Shown piece after piece: positions 10,320 to 20,078 of a DNA stretch of 64,000 bases. Source of the DNA: Dipteronia dyeriana. Lineage: Eukaryota > Streptophyta > Magnoliopsida > Sapindales > Sapindaceae. The position numbers and the translations under genes are program-made. The stretch's first letter is position 1; each line of letters starts with the position of its first letter. The stretch is from NCBI GenBank assembly GCA_032871835.1, contig CM065298.1:75172154-75236153 (forward strand). The letters are read 5' to 3'. Under the pieces are notes generated by a model. That model saw only the letters and a program-made list of their open reading frames with translations, ran no database searches and was not told the DNA's origin.

Positions 10320-11215
10320 TGTCATATGTGAATTTTATCGCACGTATATATCATCTTCAAAGAGGATAAATTGTCAGGTGGACATCCGAATAGGCATTCA
10401 AGAAAAAATCCTACAAGACATCACCGAAGAAGAGAAAACCTGAGTAAAAAGATGTTGAACAAAACCTATTCAGGATCAATCAACATTATATACTACTCAG
10501 GATCAGTTAAATGATACTCGGGGCTGGTTAAATGATATTTCTACTTGGGAACGAATGATGTTACTTGGGACCAGTGGGTATTGTCCTTACTCGGGACGAA
10601 CAAGAAGAAAATTGAATAAAAAGCCAGCGCATAGCTCACATAGGTCAAGTCATTAAAATACACAAAGATATCCATATCAAAAAGGAATTCCAATGAGAAC
10701 AGGATATTGAGCAGGAAAGGTTCCCAATCAGGCAACAACTTTATTTCTTCAAAAAGACTATGCTCTTATAAGGAAATAAGTCCTAATTTGACTACATTAC
10801 TAAAGTCTCATTCAATCTCAATACAAGACTCCGAAACAGGAAAGAAGACAATCATCTTCAAGCAAGTAAATAATTGTAATTAAATACAAACATCTTCTAT
10901 TACTTGTACAAAGCAGATTAGGGTTCTATAAATATATAAATAAACCCATAATCTCACCAAAAAAAGATATACAACAATCATAGAATACAGAGAAAAAAGA
11001 GAGATCGAGAGCTTGTAATATTATAATTTCATAGTGGATTTTGGCTTGGTTGATCATTCAACCACCCGTGGACGTTTCTCCGATCATCGGAGTTTTACCA
11101 CGTAAAAAACTCGCGTCTGTTTATTTTCTCCTTCTCTTTCCCTTTCCCTTTGAAATCACAGCTGAAATCCAATCCTTGTTGGCTTTTCTCAAACGTTCAG
11201 AAATCAACGTCAACA
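10320..11215 (+). repeat. Tat-B 5' LTR
   Basis: 896 bp, TGTCATATGTG...AACGTCAACA. Nearly the same sequence recurs at 22639-23529 with a few percent differences by eye. A TATA box (TATAAATATATAAATA) lies near 10928-10943. Downstream, ATTGGCAATAGAAGGAGG is probably a decayed primer binding site of the TTGGCGCC type; the tRNA is not assigned. Confidence 0.93.
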
Positions 11216-11261
11216 ATTGGCAATAGAAGGAGGAGGTTAACCTCCGATCTCATTGAAGGTG

Positions 11262-12309
11262 ATGGCAGAAAGCAGAAGCAGTTCTGGGGATGTCCAAAAA
11301 TCTCCAGATAATTTTTATGTTGGCAGTAGCTCGCGAGATCTCGTTGCAACCATAGAGAACTAACCTACATTCCTGGTGGGAATCCAGCAAGTTCCTCCAA
11401 CCAGCAGAGACCTGACACAACGTTTTCGAGAAGCGTTGCAACAATTGGTGGTAAACGTAGCAAAGGAAGGAGTTGATCTATTAGCTATAGAGGCACAAAC
11501 TCCTAACCTCCCACCTGTGAGGCTTCGTTCGGTCGTTGTAGGGCTATAACTAAATACACCAGAAGCCGGAAGAAACTCTATTCTAATAAACCAGGCTAGA
11601 CGTGAAACACCTGAAGAGAAAAGACCACGCCAGAAGCAGAACCAGGATCAAACAGCCCGTGCTAGACACCGTAAACATGACCTGCACAAGGATCAATCGT
11701 CAGCAGAAGATAGTGATCAACACCATCACAAGCGTCATCACTGAATCATACATGAAACCCGACATCAAAGTGAAGAGCCAGAAAGAGGAATGACAATCAC
11801 CCAGCGGTTCAACCATCAGGGAAGTTCGGTGGAAGACAGAGACGTCGTAATCCAAAGCCTAACTCGAGAAGTCGAGAATAATAGGCATCAAATGGACGCA
11901 CTGGTTAGACGTTATGGGTATAACGATTTATCTGATGACGATTCTGACAGTCCATTCACCAGGGAAATCTTGCGGATCCCATTCCCAGAAAGGTTCAGGA
12001 TGTCACACGTGGAGCAGTTCAAGAAAGACACAGACCCTAAAGAGCACGTCAGACGCTATAAAAGTGCCATGGCTCAGTATGCCCACAGTGATCCCTTACT
12101 GTGTCTCAACTTTCCACAAACTCTAGAAGACATAGGCTCAAGATGGTTCGGGAGATTACCCCCAGCAAGCATTGGAAGTTTTAGTGAACTGAGCAGAAGT
12201 TTCTAAAGGCAATTTCTGAGCAATGTTCACAGGAAAAAGTCAGTGGCTTACCTTTCTCAAATAAAGCAAGGGAAAGATGAGTCGCTGAAGAAATATCTGG
12301 GGAGATTCG
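11262..12309 (+). pseudogene. Tat-B gag, 5' part
   Basis: Starts with ATG at 11262 (MAESRSSSGDVQKSPDNFY...), 46 bp after the LTR, and stops within about 35 codons; the frame resumes in phase at 11790-12206. The core is the retrotransposon gag domain: RIPFPERFRMSHVEQFKK, DPKEHVRRYKSAMAQYA, then the capsid-type motif RWFGRLPPASIGSFSELSRS. A stop at 12204-12206 is followed by QFLSNVHRKKSVAYLSQIKQ and KKYLGRF, where the solo LTR interrupts it. Rejoined sequence at 14415 continues the same protein. Gag forms the particle that packages element RNA. Confidence 0.85.
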
Positions 12310-13743
12310 TGTTGGGGTTTATGCCCTAAAAATATAATTTATAAATGGATTAATGAAATAAATAAAAGGAAAAGTTCAATTCATTCATGTTGTGTTGTTT
12401 ATTTTATAACTTCTGCATATATTTAACATCCAAGATTGTCGGATGTAATCTCGAACTGTGTATATGAGTGTCATATACGGATGGATAGAGTAAGAGACAT
12501 TCAATCTAAAGAGTCCATAGATAGCAAATAAAGCTGGGTACTTTATTTGTGGTTAATCTATAGCTGCGGTCCATTCCGTAATATACGAGGATTCTATCCT
12601 GAATCATTCATATGAGATATGGGAATGGAGGCACCTTGTATGATGTGATCATATAGGACTGGGCAATGATCTATATGAATCTCTCACCAAGATTTGTTTA
12701 CCGATGAGATTCATATATATCATCTAATGATGGCTATATGTGGGTGATCTTAATCCTGAGTGTCTTATCGACTCTTTCAGGTTAGATCGTGGTCTTTGAT
12801 ATACCATGGGTGAGGTCCGATGCAGTTCCCAATCAATATGCTCCGTATGTTGGCATTACGGTTTAGCTTGTGGCTGGAAAAGTTTGTACGCAATAGTGGA
12901 ATCCACTCTTTCTTGAAAGAAGTAGATGGTAGTTCCCTTAAGGGTTGATTCGGGGCTTGGACAATATGAGCGCTCTCCTAGTTCCGTAAGAAAATATGAT
13001 TTATTCTTCATTATAGAATCAACGGTACTTAAAGGATATATGTAATTAGAGGGGTATAACGAACATTATGACCCATCTCTAATTATGAACTACTGTGGAG
13101 GATCACACCATGTGTAATAGCTATATCGATGGGCACCGAGTTGTATCGGTCTGTGTAAAAGCGTTTGCAGTTGAGAGAGTGCAGCTTCGGGTTTTTAGTG
13201 GAATAAAATCGGAGTTAATAATCAAGGAATATTAATTAAAGAGTTTAATTATTGATTCTGAGGATTATTATAGCTCAAAATATTGTGGGTCCATTAGGTC
13301 TCTTTGCTAGCCCGATCGATTTAGGTAACAAGGGTTACAGTTAATTAACTGGATTGTCCAATTAATTGTGTTACCAAAGTGACACGTATATATTCAGGAA
13401 TTAATTGAATAATGATATTATTTAATTAATGAATGTTAATAGTTAAATTATTTAAATAAATAGATTATTTAATTATATTGATAATTAACTATTAATTGGA
13501 GGGTGTTAGTTGATATATGGATTTATGTGAAGATAAAATAATAAGATTATTTTATTTTACTAAATCATTTATCTAAGTATTTGAATTTAAGTTTAAATTT
13601 AAAATTCTTATTATCACTTTTAATAAATTAGATATATTTGAAAAGAATAATTAAAAGATATATATCAATTATAACACAAGAGATTACATATTATGCAAAT
13701 TGGTGTGTGCACATATATAAGTGTTTGTATAGGATACAAACAA

Positions 13744-13746
<3 letters not shown>

Positions 13747-13790
<44 letters not shown>
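13747..13790. repeat. (AT)n microsatellite in solo LTR
   Basis: More than 20 uninterrupted TA/AT dinucleotides. Confidence 0.95.
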
Positions 13791-13793
<3 letters not shown>

Positions 13794-13885
13794 ATTGACT
13801 TTTTAAAAAAAATAATCAAAAGCAGCAGTTAGTAAGATATATATATTTTTTGAGCAGCTGTGTGAGAATTAAAAGAAAAAAAAAT

Positions 13886-13980
13886 ATGTTCAAGTGTTGA
13901 ACAGGCGACGAAAAAAACGAAAAAAGAAAAAGAAAAATTGTTCAAGTATTGAACAGGCGACGAAAAAAAAAAAGTTTTGC
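13886..13980. repeat. 52-bp tandem duplication in solo LTR
   Basis: Two copies of a unit beginning TTCAAGTGTTGAACAGGCGA and TTCAAGTATTGAACAGGCGA, 52 bp apart, each followed by an A-rich run. Confidence 0.8.
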
Positions 13981-14135
13981 ATGAGATGCAATTTATATGT
14001 GCATGAAATCAATACACCAAATTGAGAAGAAAGAGTTTTTTCAAGTATTTCTCTACATCCTCCGTTTAAGTTCTTGAGATCGTGATGCGTTCACACGCAG
14101 TTACCAGTCCCGAGAGATAGCGAGGAAGATCAAGT

Positions 14136-14245
14136 GGTTCAGACAGGTGCACATTGTAAAGTGAAGGAGCTTCCAAACGTTGGTAAGATTGGTTCAGGCA
14201 GGAGCATATCGTAAAGTGAAGGAGCCTCCAAACATTGGTATGATT
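14136..14245. repeat. 55-bp tandem duplication near end of solo LTR
   Basis: Units start GGTTCAGACAGGTGCA (14136) and GGTTCAGGCAGGAGCA (14191); both contain GTAAAGTGAAGGAGC.TCCAAAC. About 85-90% alike by eye. Confidence 0.85.
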
Positions 14246-14414
14246 TTCTTCTTATGATTATATTGATTACAATTTCTTGTGTTTACATATTGTATGTATT
14301 AGTTCCGAAAATAATTAGGATCCAAAGTTCACTGGTCCCAGATCCAGATATGATATGTATATAAAATTTTAAAACCTAGTTCCGTTGTTTGACCGGTGAA
14401 ACGGGGTTCTAACA

Positions 14415-15135
14415 ATTCACCCAAGCGGTATCAGAAATCGGCAGTGCAAACGATGAAGCGATAATTGCTGCATTCATCAATAACTTACAGAATAAACGAT
14501 TGTCTTTTGACCTAAGAAGAGCTCGACTGACCAGATATGCAGATATGATGGACATGGCGGGAGGATATGCATTAGCCGAAGAAGAAGAGTTAGTCACTGG
14601 AGGATGCTACATGCATGGAGGAAAACCCGAACAAAAGGACACCGAGTCTAAGGTGTAGAACCAAAAGGGAAAACAAAAAATAAACAGTAAAGAAAAAAGC
14701 AAGGACGGGGGAAACGGGTGTAATGCCAAACAGACCACGGAAAAATACCGAGGCAGATACACCAACTACACCCCTCTTCAAAAAAAGCAGGAGGAAATCG
14801 TGGCCATTCTAGAAACAAAGAATATGGTACAAGAGCCACACAGTCAATCTCAGTTTGCTCGCCGAGATACAACCAAATATTGCAGGTTCCACAAGGAAAC
14901 CGGTCATGAGACTTCCAAGTGTTACCAGCTCAGATATTACATAGAAACCCACATTTGGGAAGGACATCTACAGGATGTCATCTTGAAAAGGGATGAGAAA
15001 TCAGAAAGAAAGAAAGAGATTAGAGCCGGTCACAGCTCTGGTCGAAATCAAAGGGCTAGTCCAGAGGCCAATCAAGTAATACATACGATCTTTGGAGGAC
15101 CATCCACTGGGAGAAGTAACCGAGAGAAAACTTAG
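14415..15135 (+). pseudogene. Tat-B gag, 3' part with zinc knuckle
   Basis: Continues gag after the solo LTR: TQAVSEIGSANDEAIIAAFI, LTRYADMMDMAGGYALAEEE. A stop at about 14656 is followed by a frame change; at 14878-14919 comes YCRFHKETGHETSKC, the C-X2-H-X4-H-X4-C variant of the nucleic-acid-binding knuckle seen in plant Gypsy gag, then basic sequence (ILKRDEKSERKKEIR). The knuckle binds element RNA. Stops in the middle and at 15133 make it non-functional. Confidence 0.82.
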
Positions 15136-15200
15136 GAAATTAGAGAAGCAGTAGGAGCAAGACATAACTTTGACGTGGACTCGGTAGAACTAGACCCGAA

Positions 15201-15810
15201 AAGGGTAAAGGATGGATGAGACCCAATAATATTCATAGAAGCAGACTCACATGGAGTCGATGTTCGGCCAAATGACGCTCTGGTCATAAGAGCCCGGATT
15301 AGTCACCGAGAAGTTAGGAGAATCTTGATAGATAATGGAAGTTCGACTGACATTCTCAATGTAGCCGTCTATGATCAACTCTGATTGGACCGAAAGGATC
15401 TACAGCCTTTCCATACCCAACTTAGAGGATTCGGAGGAATTGAGGTCAAGTCATTCGGAACGGTAAAGCTACTTGTGAAGATTGGAGTGGCACCTTGCCA
15501 GAAAAATGTATTGTTCGACTTCGTGGTGGTAGATTTGGACAATTGGCCATATAATGCATTATTGGGACAGCCATTCCTAAATAAAATTAAGGCCGTAACA
15601 GCCACGTATGCTTTAATGATCAAGTTCTCGCCCGAACAGGGGGTCGGTGTAGTTAAGGGATCCCAAGAGATGGCTCGAAGAGCTAACCTGTTAGTATACA
15701 AAGACAAGAATAATGAGCAGGTTTGCACTATAACACAGCCGAGTCAGAACAAAAAGCCACTATCATTCAAATTCGATCCAAGGGAAGAGCCGAATGAATC
15801 CAAAACTTAA
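15201..15810 (+). pseudogene. Tat-B protease region
   Basis: Encodes RARISHREVRRILIDNGSST with the aspartic protease core D-N-G-S-S (catalytic Asp codon 15331-15333). The DNGSS form is usual in Tat elements. After a stop at about 15381 the frame 15385-15810 gives the C-terminal part of the domain: QLRGFGGIEVKSFGTVKLLV and VVVDLDNWPYNALLGQPFL. The enzyme would cut the gag-pol precursor in the particle. The in-frame stop and the stop at 15808 (NESKT*) before RT inactivate it. Confidence 0.83.
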
Positions 15811-15941
15811 CCGGTCGAAGAAATCATCTTAAAAGTAGATGAACTAGACAAAAAGGTCAAGATCGGGGCTAACCTGGAAGGAAGAGCCTCATTGATCTAC
15901 TTAAAGAATACAAGGATGTGTTCACTTAGAGTCATGAAGAC

Positions 15942-17270
15942 ATGGTCGGGATAGATGCCCGAATAATATCCCACCATCTCACAGTAGACCTGAATGTAAA
16001 ACCGGTGATACAAAAGAGAAGATCATTCAATCTCGAGAGAAGTCAGGCAATTAAACAGGAATTAGAGAAACTACTCGCTGTAGGATCGATTAGAGAGGTC
16101 AATTACCCTAAATGGGTAGCTAATGTAGTCCCCATCCAAAAGAAGAATGGATAATGGATAATGGAGAATGTGCGTAGATTTTACAGATCTAAACAAGGCA
16201 TGTCTGAAAGATAGTTTTCCACTTCCGAGGATAGATCAGTTGGTGGACGCTACATCAGGCCATGAGTTGCTCAGTTTCATGGACGCCTACTCGGGATATA
16301 ACCAAATACGGATGAACAAGGCTGATGAAGAAAAAACAGCGTTCACAACTGATCCGGGTTTATATTGTTACACAGTAATGCCCTTCGGGTTAAAAAATAC
16401 AGGCGCAACATATCAAAGGATGGTCAACAGAATCTTCTCGCACGGCAAATTGGAAGGAACATGGAAGTATACATTGATGACATGCTGACCTAGAGCATCA
16501 CGACAGACAAGCACACTTCAGACCTGCGAGAAACATTTGATGTCTTGAAGAGATACCAAATAAAGCTAAATCCGAACAAGTGCTTATTCGGGGTTCCTTT
16601 AGGAAGATTCCTGGGTTTTCAAGTTCACCAAAGAGGAATCGAAGTCAACCCCGAGAAAATCTAGGCCCTGCTGAAAATGACTTCACCGAGGACACTCAAA
16701 GAAGTACAGCGCCTAACAGGATGCTTAGCTTCCTTGGGTAGACTCATCTCAAAGGCCACAAACAGATGCGCACCCTTTTTTAAAGTAATTAGAAAAGGGA
16801 ATGACTCGAATGGAATGAAGAGTGCGAGTAGGCATTCTTAAAAATTAAAGAATACCTAAGGCAGGTTCCCATCCTTTTAAAACCTCAGATGAGAGAGACA
16901 CTTCAACTGTACTTATCAATTACAGAACTAGCAGCAAGCTCAGTCCTAGTCAGAACAGAAGATGGAGTACAAAAGCCAGTATACTATACAAGCAAGGCAC
17001 TTCTACCAGCCGAGACTAGGTATTCACAAGCAGAAAAATGGTTCTAGCATTTGTTTCAGCAGCAAGGAAGCTAATTCCATATTTTTAGGGTCATACAATC
17101 AAGGTACCCACTGACTGCCCATTAAAGCAAATTCTACAGAAGCCATAGATTTCAGGAAGACTGACAAAATGGGCTATCGAGCTGAGTGAATTCGATATCC
17201 ACTACTTCCCCAGGACATCCCTCAAAGGGCAAGCAGTGGTAAATTTTATAGCAGAGTTCATAGAGCCAAA
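15942..17270 (+). pseudogene. Tat-B reverse transcriptase and RNase H
   Basis: RT fingers HHLTVDLNVKPVIQKRRSF and LLAVGSIREVNYPKWVANVV; a stop follows KKNG at 16152, caused by a local duplication of ATAATGG. RT palm follows: VDFTDLNKACLKDSFPLPRI, LSFMDAYSGYNQIRM, YCYTVMPFGLKNTGATYQRM. The catalytic box is intact as VYIDDM at about 16466-16483, but in another frame from the preceding ORF. The thumb (LNPNKCLFGV, GFQVHQRGIEVNPEKI) ends in a stop, then RNase H (ASSVLVRTEDGVQKPVYYTS, LAFVSAARKLIPYF) to about 17085. It would copy the RNA into cDNA; several frameshifts make this copy dead. Confidence 0.88.
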
Positions 17271-17289
17271 CCTATAAGCAAAAAGGATA

Positions 17290-17690
17290 TTGGGAAAAAA
17301 AATTCCATGGAAATTGTATGTTGACGGCTCTTCAAACACTCATGGCAGCGGGGCAGGGATCGTAGTATGCACTCCTGAAGGAGATAATGTCGAATGTACC
17401 ATGAGGTTTGACTTCAAATCAACCAACAATCAAGCCGAGTATGAGGCACTACTAGCTGGACTCAGAGTCTGCATAGCTCTCGGGGCAGATGACGCGAGAT
17501 ATTCAGCGATTCACAGGTAGTTGTCAACCAAGTCCTGGATAAGTACCAAGCCAAGGATGAAGGCATGATAGCCTACCGCGACATTGCAAAATACCTCCTC
17601 CAGAAATTCAAAGAATATAAGATTGCCCAGCTCCCAGAGAGGAAAATGAAAAGGCAGAAGCATTGTCCAAACTAGCGTCAGCAACAACCA
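17290..17690 (+). pseudogene. Tat-B second (archaeal-like) RNase H
   Basis: Reads IPWKLYVDGSSNTHGSGAGI (first catalytic Asp in VDGSS), STNNQAEYEALLAGLRVCI (catalytic Glu in AEYEA), then a frameshift near 17505 into SDSQVVVNQVLDKYQAKDEG with the third Asp (SDSQ). This extra RNase H between RT-RNase H and integrase is the hallmark of the Tat lineage. Apart from the frameshift the active-site residues are present. Downstream frame (KYLLQKFKEYKIAQLPER) decays into stops. Confidence 0.85.
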
Positions 17691-17879
17691 CAATCAGGCC
17701 AAAGACTATTCCGGTTGCACATCTCCTCAAACCAAGCACAACTAAACCGAGAAACTTAGAAATTTTAGAAATCCGAACACCACCAGATGCTAGATGACTC
17801 AGCTAAAAAGGTTTCTGGAAGAAGGCGTGCTCCTAGAAGATCCCTTACAAGCAAAACGTATCAGGTATAGATCAGCAAG

Positions 17880-18955
17880 GTACACATTGGTTGGAGGAGA
17901 ACTATACAGAAGGGGGTATTTCTGAACACTCCAAAGATGTGTGTAAGAGGAGGATGCATATTGGATATTACAGGAAATCCATGGAGGAGTTTACGGAAAC
18001 CACACTAGGGGAAAAAGTTTGGCACATAAGGTACTCAAGCAAGGCTATTATTGGCCTACTCTGTTCTCGGATGCACAACAATGTTCGGAGAGTTGTAATA
18101 CTTTCCAAAGGATTGCTAATGATATCCGACAACCCCCTGAACAACTCAGAAACCTCACATCCCCATGGCCATTTGCCATGTGGGGGTTGGATTTAATAGG
18201 CCCAATGCCAACTGGGACAGAGGGTGGAGCGAAGTATACTATAGTAGTCATTGACTATTTCACGAAGTGGGTAGAAGCTGAAGTATTGGTTCATATCACA
18301 GAAGCAAACATCATAAATTTCGATAACCTGAAATTCATACAGCTGTGTAAAGAGTACCAGATTGCCAATTACTATGCCACACCTGCCCACCCTCAAAAAA
18401 ATGGGCAGGTCGAAGCGGTAAACAAAATCTTCAAGCACACAATCAAAGCAAAGCTAGATGCCAAGAAATGAAGCTGGGTTGAAAAGCTCCCCGAAGTATT
18501 ATGGGCATATCGGACAATAGCCAGAACGTCAATAGGAGAGACTCCAATCACATTAGCGTTTGGAACAGAAGCTGTTATCCCTATAGAAACGTCATATACG
18601 TCACCCCGGGTCAGGTTATATGATGAAGATCAGAATGTTGATATGCTGTTACAAAGTCTAGATGAGCTAGAAGAGAAAAAGGAGAAATCCCGAATATGAA
18701 ATATGGCATATTAGCAAAGAGTAGCTCACCACTATAACTCTCATGTTCGGGTCAGAAAATTCCAGCTAGGAGACCTGGTACTCAGGAATGTGTCATTAAA
18801 CACAAAAAATAAATTTGCAGGTTCCTGGCTGATAAGTGGGATGGCCCGTACAAAGTAGAAGGAATAGCTGGCCATGGAGCATATTGGATTGGACGACCCA
18901 ATGGAGGGGTTTTACCCTGACCATGCAATGCCCAATATCTGAAGATTTTCTATCC
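17880..18955 (+). pseudogene. Tat-B integrase with deleted second catalytic Asp
   Basis: The H2C2 zinc-binding part is recognisable (EIHGGVYGNH, then KVLKQGYYWPTLFSDA, CSESC, about 17975-18100). The core follows in the frame 18019-18471: MWGLDLIGPMPTGTEGG (first Asp), IVVIDYFTKWVEAEVL, then EANIINF joined directly to DNLKFIQLCKEYQIA. The segment that normally carries the second Asp (the ADNG motif and about 20-25 residues) is missing. The Glu is kept in AHPQKNGQVEAVNK. After a stop at 18469 the C-terminal region (WVEKLPEVLWAYRT, LGDLVLRN) continues in pieces to about 18955. Integrase inserts the cDNA into the genome. Confidence 0.87.
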
Positions 18956-18959
18956 TTAA

Positions 18960-19490
18960 ATTATTTTTTGTTTTTTTTTTCTAGTTAGGACAATTTTAGT
19001 TAGGATTAAATATTAGCTGTGGAATTTAAAACTTTGTTGATTTTGCTGTTATGAATAAAAATCAAACTCGAAATTTCCGAAAGATAAAAGCATCAAACTC
19101 GGGATTTCTAAAAGAAAGCATATGATAATAAGAACATATTAAAGACAAGCATGATAATAAAAATATACAAATAGAATACTCAGGACCATTAATTCTCAAA
19201 TGGGCGGAGAAGCTCGAAGAAGCATGCCAGCCGAGCAAGGTCAAATGACCTTAGAAAAACGGCAAACCCGATGCACCAGCTCGGGATGCTATCGGGAAAA
19301 ATTCTGGTGAAATGCGTAGCTGTGTTAAGTGATTCAAAATGCTTAACGATTCGACAAACCCTTATGCAAAAACCGGGGAGACGTCCTCGGTAATGAGTAA
19401 GGACTAGAACATATGATCAGGCGAGCCTTGATGTAATGTTCGGGTAGCAACCGTGTATGAAACACAAGTATAAACCTACTTGCCTATTTT
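18960..19490 (+). other. Tat-B post-integrase spacer
   Basis: Non-coding. Begins with a T-run, then short repeats such as ATCAAACTCG(A/G)AATTTC (19062 and 19093). Nothing else recognised. Confidence 0.5.
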
Positions 19491-19890
19491 AAGATTACTC
19501 GGTTAATAATACTAGCCAGTTTAATAAGATACTTAGTATTAAAAATTATTCGGGGAACGAAACCGGGTTAATAAGATACTCGGTTAAGTTACCCGAACAT
19601 CATAAATAGCCAGTATAATCAGATATTTGGCATTAAAAATTATTCGGGGGAACGAAAATGGTTTAATAAGATACTCGGTTAAGTTACCTGAACATCAGAA
19701 ATAACCAGTTTAATAAGATACTTGGCATAAAGATCGCAAGAGCCAGTTTAATAAGATACTTGGCGTTTAAAGCTATTCGGGTAGCAACCGGTTTAATAAA
19801 ATAATCGATGAAGTTACACGAACATTAGAGAGTTTAATAAGATACTTGGCATGAAGATTGCAACAAGTTTAATAAGATACTCGGCAGCAG
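19491..19890 (+). repeat. Tandem repeats in Tat-B 3' region
   Basis: About ten degenerate copies of AGTTTAATAAGATACTTGGC and variants (GGTTTAATAAGATACTCGG), arranged in a higher unit of roughly 110 bp that also contains AAAAATTATTCGGGG-AACGA and GTTACCCGAACAT. Short-period tandem arrays at this position, between integrase and the 3' LTR, are typical of Tat elements. Confidence 0.85.
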
Positions 19891-20078
19891 AGTCAAGTTA
19901 AAGAAATTTCTTGAGCAAAGAATCAAGATCAGATCATTCGGTTTTTAGAAATAATTAACTCGGGATTTTATTAAATTCTTACAAAGAATCGTTATAAAAG
20001 AATTGTTACAGTCATTACCAGGTATAAAAGAATCTCTACAAAAAAATCCTATCCATAAAAAAGCAGGATTGGGAGGAT

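Larger units (their letters stand above)
12310..14414. mobile_element. Solo LTR inserted in Tat-B gag
   Basis: A 2105-bp sequence with ends TGTTGGGGTTTATGCCC and GGGTTCTAACA and flanking 5-bp sequences ATTCG (12305-12309) and ATTCA (14415-14419), one mismatch. Taking it out rejoins the gag frame exactly (KKYLGRF | TQAVSEIG). It has no coding content, primer site or second LTR, so recombination between two LTRs has removed the rest of its element. The superfamily cannot be named from one LTR. The interior holds an (AT)n run and two short tandem duplications. Confidence 0.85.
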
